From positions 120,961 to 184,960 of the forward strand of contig NZ_CAJFCN010000011.1 of assembly GCF_904063055.1 (NCBI RefSeq): a stretch of DNA of 64,000 nt, written 5' to 3'. This DNA comes from Pseudomonas paracarnis (lineage in GTDB: Bacteria > Pseudomonadota > Gammaproteobacteria > Pseudomonadales > Pseudomonadaceae). Below the pieces are notes generated by a model, which ran no database searches, was not told the origin of the DNA, and saw only the letters and a program-made list of their open reading frames with translations. Both the position numbers and the translations under genes were made by a program. Positions within the stretch are counted from its first letter, which is position 1. Every line of letters starts with the position of its first letter. This document shows, one piece after another, positions 58,147 to 64,000 of this stretch.

Positions 58147-59502
58147 TCAATTCATCCCAGGCAGTTGGACTTTAGGTTTCACGTCGTTCTGCACGACGGA
58201 GGCCATTGGTGCAACCACTCCCTGGCTCTTGAGCAATTCGCCCATGGTCGCCTTGATTCGGTACTGAGTAAATAACTGAATGTTCTTGATTTCTTCCAGG
58301 CGGCGGGAAGCGGTGAACAATTCATTTTCGCTGTCGAGCAAATCCAACAGGGTACGTTGACCAAGGCTGAACTGTTGCTGGTAGGACGTACGTACGCGAG
58401 TGCTGTGATCCACGTACTGCTGGGCAACCGGCAATTGCGCGTTGGCGTTGTTCAGGGCGTTCCAAGCCAAGCCTAGCTCTTCATTGAGTTGGCGCAAGGC
58501 GTTGTTGCGAATGTCCAGCGCCTGGTTGGCCTGGTAGGACTTCGATTGCAGGTCGGCCTTGTTGCTGCCACCGGCGAACAGGTTGAAGCGCATGCGCACC
58601 ATGGCTTCCCAGCCATTGCTGTGGTTGGGGTCACCGGAGACGTTGTTGTCGGCGTTGGTGCCCAGCTCAGCGTCAAAGCGTGGGTAGAAGGTGGATTTGG
58701 CGGCGTCGTACTGCTTCTCGGCGGCAGAGATATCCGACTCGGCCGAACGCAGTACCGGGCTGTTGTCGAGCATCTGGCGACGGGCTTCATTCAGGTCTGC
58801 CGGCAGCATGGCCATGAACGGGGCCGGACGCTCGAGTTCGTCGGGCATCTGGCCGACGGCGCTGAGGTAGTTGACCTGCGCATCGGCCAGGTTGGTCTGC
58901 TCGGTGATCAAGTTGTTACGGGCCTGGGCCAGGCGGGCTTCAGCCTGGTCCTGGTCGGCACCGTTGCCGACGCCGCGCTCGGTGCGCAACTTGATCTGGT
59001 CGTAGATGCGCTCGTGGTTGCGCAGGTTGTCTTCGGCCAGGCGTACGAACTCACGGCGGGTCAATACTTCCAGGTAAACCTGGGCAACGGTCAGCGCAGT
59101 GCGCTCGGAAGTCCCCAGCAAGGAGTAAGCGCGGGAATTAACGTTGGCTTGTTGACGCCCGACTTCGCTGGAGGTAGCAAAACCGTCAAAAATCATTTGC
59201 TGCAGGCGCAGGCTGGATTCGCCGCGATTGAGCGTGTCCCAGTGATTGCCGCCAGGGTTGTTGGCGCGGGTGGTGGCGTTGTCGGTTCCTTGGCGGCCGT
59301 ATCCGGCGTTCAGATCGACACGCGGCAGGTAGCCACCTTGTGCGGCGCGCAATTGGTAATCGGCGGCGATGCGGCTGTTAACACCCGCCTGGATTTCCGG
59401 GTGTACATCCAATGCCTGTTGCATGGCTTGGGGCAGTGTCTGGGCTTGTACGAAACTGGCGGCGAGAGCGAACGGTATTGCCTTGAACAGGTGCAGACGC
59501 AT
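58147..59502 (-). CDS. lapE: LapE, TolC-family outer-membrane channel
   Basis: 451 residues, ATG with GGGGAAA upstream. Signal peptide MRLHLFKAIPFALAASFVQA. TolC-like duplicated architecture: TLPQAMQQALDVHPEIQAGV, LRAAQGGYLPRVDLNAGYGR, then DISAAEKQYDAAKSTFYPRF and QQQFSLGQRTLLDLLDSENE. First gene of lapEBC. It forms the outer-membrane pore in which the LapA-type N-terminus is held. It is divergent from the adhesin gene, with a 336-bp regulatory gap. Confidence 0.9.
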   Translation of the reverse strand: MRLHLFKAIPFALAASFVQAQTLPQAMQQALDVHPEIQAGVNSRIAADYQLRAAQGGYLPRVDLNAGYGRQGTDNATTRANNPGGNHWDTLNRGESSLRLQQMIFDGFATSSEVGRQQANVNSRAYSLLGTSERTALTVAQVYLEVLTRREFVRLAEDNLRNHERIYDQIKLRTERGVGNGADQDQAEARLAQARNNLITEQTNLADAQVNYLSAVGQMPDELERPAPFMAMLPADLNEARRQMLDNSPVLRSAESDISAAEKQYDAAKSTFYPRFDAELGTNADNNVSGDPNHSNGWEAMVRMRFNLFAGGSNKADLQSKSYQANQALDIRNNALRQLNEELGLAWNALNNANAQLPVAQQYVDHSTRVRTSYQQQFSLGQRTLLDLLDSENELFTASRRLEEIKNIQLFTQYRIKATMGELLKSQGVVAPMASVVQNDVKPKVQLPGMN

Positions 59503-59515
59503 TTAAAATTTCCCC

Positions 59516-59530
59516 AAGACTTCTTGTCTT
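59516..59530. promoter_or_regulatory. inverted repeat in the lapE leader
   Basis: AAGAC-TTCTT-GTCTT, 5-bp arms, immediately upstream of the lapE ribosome site. It may be a regulator site or a small leader hairpin that limits translation. Confidence 0.35.
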
Positions 59531-59777
59531 AAATCACAGCGATTAGCACCGCTGCGTCGGATAATGGCTACCGTAATGACCGTACGTCGGAAAGTTCGAA
59601 AAGCGGAACTGCTTCACACATGTAGGACGGTTCGCCGCATAAATATCAATGTGACATTACTAGGGCGATTGTTTAGGATGACGCCCATAAGGTCAATAGT
59701 TTGGCACAAACTAGATAGCTAAAAAATCCAGCCAAATATTTGACGTCAATGCATTTATAGACTACGCCCCCAGATTG

Positions 59778-59828
59778 GCAGCGCTAATAGCGCGCTGCGA
59801 AATGGATTTGTCGAAACGGATCGCCGGA
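59778..59828 (+). promoter_or_regulatory. lapA leader hairpin and GGA motifs (possible RsmA target)
   Basis: GCAGCGC-TAATAGC-GCGCTGC (59778-59798) is a perfect 7-bp stem. It is followed by ATGGAT, ACGGAT and CCGGAG, with GGA at 59804, 59818 and 59826; the last is in the ribosome site. Several ANGGA motifs with one at the Shine-Dalgarno are the hallmark of RsmA/CsrA control. Binding is inferred, not shown. Confidence 0.45.
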
Positions 59829-59838
59829 GAAAATTTTA

Positions 59839-62800
59839 ATGAGCAGTGTTGTTGCCACCGTCAAAAGCATTGTTGGTCAAGTTTTCGTAATTTCTCCGGA
59901 AGGTGCCCGTCGCGTCCTTGTAGAAGGTGATCGTCTGTTTGCCGGCGACCAGATCGACACCGGTCTGTCGGGCGCCGTGAGCCTGGAACTGGCCGACGGT
60001 CGCATCCTGGACCTGGGCCGGGACACCCAGTGGAGCGCCGATATGCCGGACTCCACCGCCGACCTGGCAGCGGCCAGCGAGCAAGCCGCACCCTCGGTGG
60101 CCGAGCTGCAACAAGCCATCGCCGCCGGCGCCGACCCGACCACCGACCTGGAAGCCACTGCCGCCGGCGCAAACGCTGCCGGTAATGGTGCTGCCGGGGG
60201 CGGCCACAGCTTCGTGGTGCTGGACGCGACCGCCGGCCGTGTAGACCCGACCATCGGCTTCCCCACCGCACCCATCGGCCAAGGCACTTCGGCACTCAAC
60301 GCCCTGAGCGGAGCACCAGGCTCGGCAGACTCGGGTAACCAAGTGCTGCAGCCTTCGACCCTGACCCTGAGCGCGACGCCGACCATCACCGAAGCGGGCG
60401 GCGTGCTGACCTACACCGCTACCGTGACCCGGCCATCCACCAGTGACCTGACCGTCACCTTGACCAATGGCGCGGTGATTACCATCCCGTCGGGCCAGTT
60501 GACCGGCACCGTCAATGTGCCCTTGGCCCCCAATGACAGCCCGTACATCGACCCGGGCCAGATAAGCGTCGGCGTTACCGGTACCACCGGCGGCGGCAAC
60601 CTGGTATTGACCATCGACCCTAACCCGGCCGTGACGCAGATCACCGACACCATCGACACCACCACCGTCACCCTGACCGCTGGTTCGACCGTGACCGAAG
60701 GCGGCCAGATCACCTACACCGCCACCCTGACCAATCCAGCGCAGACCCCGGTGAACGTCACCTTGAGCAATGGCTCGGTGATCACCATCAAGGCTGGTGA
60801 GTCGACAGGCACTGTTGTCGTTGATACGCCGGCTAACGATGTCTACAACAACGGTTCGACGATCAGCACCACGATCACGGGCGCAACGGGCGGTAACTTC
60901 GAGAATCTGGTACCGAATACCACGCCTGCGGTCACCACCATTACCGATTCGATCGACACCACCACGGTCACTCTGACCGCAGGTTCGACCGTGACCGAAG
61001 GCGGCCAGATCACCTACACCGCCACCTTGACCAACCCGGCGCAGACCCCGGTGAACGTCACCTTGAGCAATGGCTCGGTGATCACCATCAAGGCCGGTGA
61101 GTCGACGGGTAGCGTTGTGGTTGATACGCCAGCTAACGACGTCTACAACAATGGCTCTACCGTCAGCACCACGATCACCGGTACAACGGGCGGTAACTTC
61201 GAGAATCTGGTACCGAATACCACGCCTGCGGTCACGACCATTACCGATTCGATCGATGCCACCACGGTCACCCTGACCGCAGGTTCGACCGTGACTGAAG
61301 GCGGCCAGATCACCTATACCGCCACGCTGACCAACCCGGCGCAAACGCCGGTGAACGTCACTTTGAGCAATGGCTCGGTGATCACCATCAAGGCCGGCGA
61401 ATCGACAGGCAGCGTTGTCGTTGATACGCCGGCTAATGACGTCTACGTCAACGGCAGCACCGTCAGTACGACGATTACGAGTACGACTGGCGGCAATTTC
61501 GAGAGCCTGGTGCCGAGCACCACGCCAGCGATTACCACCATTACCGATTCGATCGACACCACCACTGTGACGCTGACAGCGCCAATCGAGGCGAACGAAG
61601 GTGGGCAGGTTACGTATACCGCCACGCTTTCCAACAAAGCTGGCACAGATGTCACGCTGAAGTTGGATAACGGTTCGTCGATCACCATCAAGGCTGGCGA
61701 GACCGTTGGCACCGTAACTGTCCCTGCGCCTAGCGATGATGTGTTCATCGACAAAAGCACGCAGACCGTCCAGATCACTGAGACCTCTGGCGGCAACTTC
61801 GAGAAATTGGAAGTTGCAGGCAATGGCGCAACCACCACGATCAACGACACCCTCGACAAAGTTGATGTGGTGCTGACGGCAACTCCTACCGTTGGTGAAG
61901 GCGGCAATATCGTCTACACCGCTAGCCTTGTGGATAAGAACGGCGCGCCGGTGACTAACATCACCAACCCGTTGACCGTCACTTTGGATAACGGTCAGAC
62001 CATTACCATCGGTGTTAACCAATCCAGCGGCACCGTTACTACCGTGGCGCCAGACGATATTTATAAAGGCGATCAGACCGTCACTGCTGCTATCAAGGGT
62101 GTGACCGGCGGCGAGCATTTCGAGAACTTGGTTCCTGGTACTACCCCGGTTAATACCACCGTTACGGATACACCAGGCACCGATAACACCACTACGGTGA
62201 CACTGACCGCTCCGACCGAAGCGAGCGAAGGTGGTCAGATCACCTACACCGCGACCTTGAGCAATAAGGCCGGTACCGACGTCACCTTGAAGCTGGATAA
62301 CGGCTCTTCGATCACCATCAAGGCTGGAGAAACTGTTGGCACCGTAACCGTGCCTGCGCCTACCGATGACGTGTTCATCGACAAGAGCACCCAGACCGTC
62401 CAGATCACCGAAACCATCGGCGGCAACTTCGAAAAACTCGAAGTTGCAGGTAATGGTGCAACCACGACGATCAACGACACCATCGACAAGGTCGATGTAG
62501 TCCTGACCGCGACCACCACCGTTGGCGAAGGCGGCAACATCGTCTACACCGCCAGCCTTGTGGATAAGAACGGCGCACCGGTGACCAACATCACCAACCC
62601 GTTGACCGTCACCTTGGATAACGGCCAGACCATCACTATTGGCGTAAACCAGTCGAGCGGTTCTATCACCACCATCGCGCCAGACGATGTCTACAAAGGC
62701 GACCAGACCGTCACTACCGCCATCAAAGGCGTGACCGGCGGCGAGCACTTTGAAAATCTGGTGCCGGGTACTACGGCGGTGAACACCACTGTCACCGATA

Positions 62801-64000
62801 CCCCCGGTACCGACAACACCACCACCGTGACGCTGACGGCTCCGGCCGAAGCAGACGAGGGTGGGCAGATTACGTACACCGCCACGCTGTCCAACAAAGC
62901 TGGCACTGACGTCACGCTGAAGTTGGACAACGGCTCGTCGATTACCATCAAGGCTGGCGAAACTGTTGGCACCGTAACCGTGCCCGCGCCTACCGATGAC
63001 GTGTTCATCGACAAGAGCACTCAGACCGTCAAGATCACTGAGACTACTGGCGGCAACTTCGAAAAACTGGAAGTTGCAGGCAATGGCGCAACGACCACGA
63101 TCAACGACACCATCGACAAAGTCGATGTGGTCCTGACCGCCACTACCACCGTTGGCGAAGGCGGCAACATCGTCTACACCGCCAGCCTTGTGGATAAAAA
63201 CGGCGCACCGGTGACTAACATCACCAACCCGCTGACCGTAACCTTGGACAATGGCGAGACCATCACCATTGGTGTGAATCAGTCGAGCGGTAGCGTTTCG
63301 GTTCTTGCTCCTGATGACGTGTACAAGGGCGACCAAACTGTCACCACCGCCATCAAAGGCGTAACCGGCGGCGAGCATTTCGAGAACCTGGTGCCGGGCA
63401 CTACCGCGGTGAACACCGTCGTTACGGACACACCGGGTACCGACAACACCACTACTGTGACGCTGACCGCTCCGGCCGAGGCAAACGAAGGTGGGCAGAT
63501 CACGTACACCGCCACGCTTTCCAACAAAGCGGGCACTGACGTAACGCTGAAACTCGACAACGGTTCTTCGATCACCATCAAGGCTGGCGACACTGTTGGC
63601 ACTGTGACCGTGCCCGCCCCGACCGATGACGTGTTTATCGATAAGAGCACCCAGACCGTTCAGATCACCGAGACCACTGGCGGTAACTTCGAAAAACTGG
63701 AAGTGGCAGGCAACGGCGCCACCACCACGATCAACGACACCATCGACAAGGTCGATGTGGTCCTGACCGCCACTACCACCGTCGGCGAAGGCGGCAACAT
63801 CGTTTACACCGCCAGCCTTGTGGATAAAAACGGTGCGCCGGTGACTAACATCACCAACCCGTTGACCGTCACCTTGGATAACGGCCAGACCATCACTATT
63901 GGCGTAAACCAGTCGAGCAGTTCTATCACCACCATCGCGCCAGACGATGTCTACAAAGGCGACCAGACCGTCACTACCGCCATCAAAGGCGTGACCGGCG
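59839..64000 (+). CDS. lapA: LapA-type giant adhesin, 3' end outside window
   Basis: Open from ATG 59839 to the window end (1387 codons seen); GGAGA ribosome site. The start MSSVVATVKSIVGQVFVISP and GDRLFAGDQIDTGLSGAVSL form the N-terminal retention module that plugs LapE. The sequence TAAG at residues 107-110 (LEATAAGANAAG) is the LapG protease site; cleavage between the two Ala releases the adhesin when c-di-GMP is low. Residues about 175-574 are four 100-residue repeats, followed by 210-residue modules rich in Thr, Asp and Gly. It is secreted by LapEBC and anchors cells in biofilms. LapD and LapG are not in the window. The homologue MapA is an alternative name. Confidence 0.9.
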   Translation, partial: MSSVVATVKSIVGQVFVISPEGARRVLVEGDRLFAGDQIDTGLSGAVSLELADGRILDLGRDTQWSADMPDSTADLAAASEQAAPSVAELQQAIAAGADPTTDLEATAAGANAAGNGAAGGGHSFVVLDATAGRVDPTIGFPTAPIGQGTSALNALSGAPGSADSGNQVLQPSTLTLSATPTITEAGGVLTYTATVTRPSTSDLTVTLTNGAVITIPSGQLTGTVNVPLAPNDSPYIDPGQISVGVTGTTGGGNLVLTIDPNPAVTQITDTIDTTTVTLTAGSTVTEGGQITYTATLTNPAQTPVNVTLSNGSVITIKAGESTGTVVVDTPANDVYNNGSTISTTITGATGGNFENLVPNTTPAVTTITDSIDTTTVTLTAGSTVTEGGQITYTATLTNPAQTPVNVTLSNGSVITIKAGESTGSVVVDTPANDVYNNGSTVSTTITGTTGGNFENLVPNTTPAVTTITDSIDATTVTLTAGSTVTEGGQITYTATLTNPAQTPVNVTLSNGSVITIKAGESTGSVVVDTPANDVYVNGSTVSTTITSTTGGNFESLVPSTTPAITTITDSIDTTTVTLTAPIEANEGGQVTYTATLSNKAGTDVTLKLDNGSSITIKAGETVGTVTVPAPSDDVFIDKSTQTVQITETSGGNFEKLEVAGNGATTTINDTLDKVDVVLTATPTVGEGGNIVYTASLVDKNGAPVTNITNPLTVTLDNGQTITIGVNQSSGTVTTVAPDDIYKGDQTVTAAIKGVTGGEHFENLVPGTTPVNTTVTDTPGTDNTTTVTLTAPTEASEGGQITYTATLSNKAGTDVTLKLDNGSSITIKAGETVGTVTVPAPTDDVFIDKSTQTVQITETIGGNFEKLEVAGNGATTTINDTIDKVDVVLTATTTVGEGGNIVYTASLVDKNGAPVTNITNPLTVTLDNGQTITIGVNQSSGSITTIAPDDVYKGDQTVTTAIKGVTGGEHFENLVPGTTAVNTTVTDTPGTDNTTTVTLTAPAEADEGGQITYTATLSNKAGTDVTLKLDNGSSITIKAGETVGTVTVPAPTDDVFIDKSTQTVKITETTGGNFEKLEVAGNGATTTINDTIDKVDVVLTATTTVGEGGNIVYTASLVDKNGAPVTNITNPLTVTLDNGETITIGVNQSSGSVSVLAPDDVYKGDQTVTTAIKGVTGGEHFENLVPGTTAVNTVVTDTPGTDNTTTVTLTAPAEANEGGQITYTATLSNKAGTDVTLKLDNGSSITIKAGDTVGTVTVPAPTDDVFIDKSTQTVQITETTGGNFEKLEVAGNGATTTINDTIDKVDVVLTATTTVGEGGNIVYTASLVDKNGAPVTNITNPLTVTLDNGQTITIGVNQSSSSITTIAPDDVYKGDQTVTTAIKGVTG
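60361..61560 (+). repeat. four 300-bp repeats in lapA (first one diverged)
   Basis: Units start at 60361, 60661, 60961 and 61261, an exact 300-bp (100-residue) period. The last three are almost identical (VTLTAGSTVTEGGQITYTAT; NGSVITIKAGES). The first is recognisable but diverged (LTLSATPTITEAGGVLTYTA). Confidence 0.9.
61561..64000 (+). repeat. 630-bp modules in lapA
   Basis: Units start at 61561, 62191, 62821 and 63451, an exact 630-bp (210-residue) period; the fourth is cut by the window end. Each has two related subdomains, one with GGQITYTATLSNKAGTDVTL and one with EGGNIVYTASLVDKNGAPVT. Confidence 0.9.

Larger units (their letters stand above)
59503..59838. other. divergent regulatory region lapE/lapA
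   Basis: No gene. It holds the promoters of both transcripts, an inverted repeat at 59516-59530 before lapE, and a hairpin and GGA-motif leader before lapA (59778-59828). The middle (about 59690-59765) is AT-rich. Confidence 0.65.

Noticed and set aside
59836..63378. Minus-strand open frame of 1180 codons
   Set aside because: It is antisense to the lapA-type gene. It consists of repeats mirroring the adhesin modules, rich in Gly, Arg, Asp and Val, with no domain or ribosome site. The plus-strand frame has the LapA retention module and cleavage site.

Overview
The window comes from a Pseudomonas of the fluorescens group. The evidence is a high-GC backbone, many REP-type palindromes (TGTGGGAGC...GCTCCCACA) between genes, a LapA-type giant adhesin with its own type I exporter, a pgaABCD operon and several small Pseudomonas-type lipoproteins. 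No tRNA, rRNA, CRISPR array or complete insertion sequence was seen.

Layout. 1-3.2 kb: a three-gene lipoprotein operon (CsgG-like, DUF4810, DUF799), a tandem REP array and two more lipoproteins. 3.3-3.8 kb: a strongly self-complementary leader (candidate structured RNA) before a small orphan gene. 3.85-10.7 kb: an AT-rich island of small minus-strand genes, mostly of the immunity-protein kind. Its genes are separated by eight copies of one palindromic repeat of about 63 bp, plus one decayed copy. 10.7-21.5 kb: a two-partner secretion locus, with a 3013-residue CdiA-like exoprotein (TPS domain, filamentous repeats, pretoxin region, Hint domain, C-terminal toxin) and its CdiB transporter. The cognate immunity gene is coupled to the toxin stop codon as TAATG. 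22-28.3 kb: pgaABCD for the exopolysaccharide PNAG. 28.6-30.9 kb: a DUF945 protein and a small membrane protein. 31-36 kb: a MarR-controlled tripartite efflux operon of the AaeB/FUSC type. 36.4-39.4 kb: a probably truncated Fic gene, a DUF2789 gene and a GT39 glycosyltransferase. 39.6-42.5 kb: a large periplasmic protein coupled to a DUF3142 protein. 42.5-44.1 kb: hipBA. 44.2-48.2 kb: a FecI/FecR/TonB-receptor iron-uptake unit. 48.2-52.3 kb: an EmrAB/NodT tripartite pump. 52.5-54.4 kb: a LysR regulator and a TauD-family dioxygenase. 54.6-59.5 kb: lapE-lapB-lapC. 59.8 kb to the end: the 5' part of a LapA-type adhesin, divergent from lapEBC.

How the genes work together. The window is rich in surface and competition functions. 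The CdiA/CdiB pair would deliver a variable toxin to neighbouring cells. The island downstream looks like a stockpile of immunity genes. Between several palindromes and the following immunity genes lie short open frames, all in the same frame relative to the palindrome. Four of them end exactly on the start codon of the immunity gene, as the full-length CdiA toxin does at its own immunity gene. I read these as toxin-tail/immunity cassettes separated by a mobile or recombinogenic palindrome. This is the most unusual feature of the window. LapA with LapEBC, and PNAG from pgaABCD, are two independent biofilm adhesion systems.
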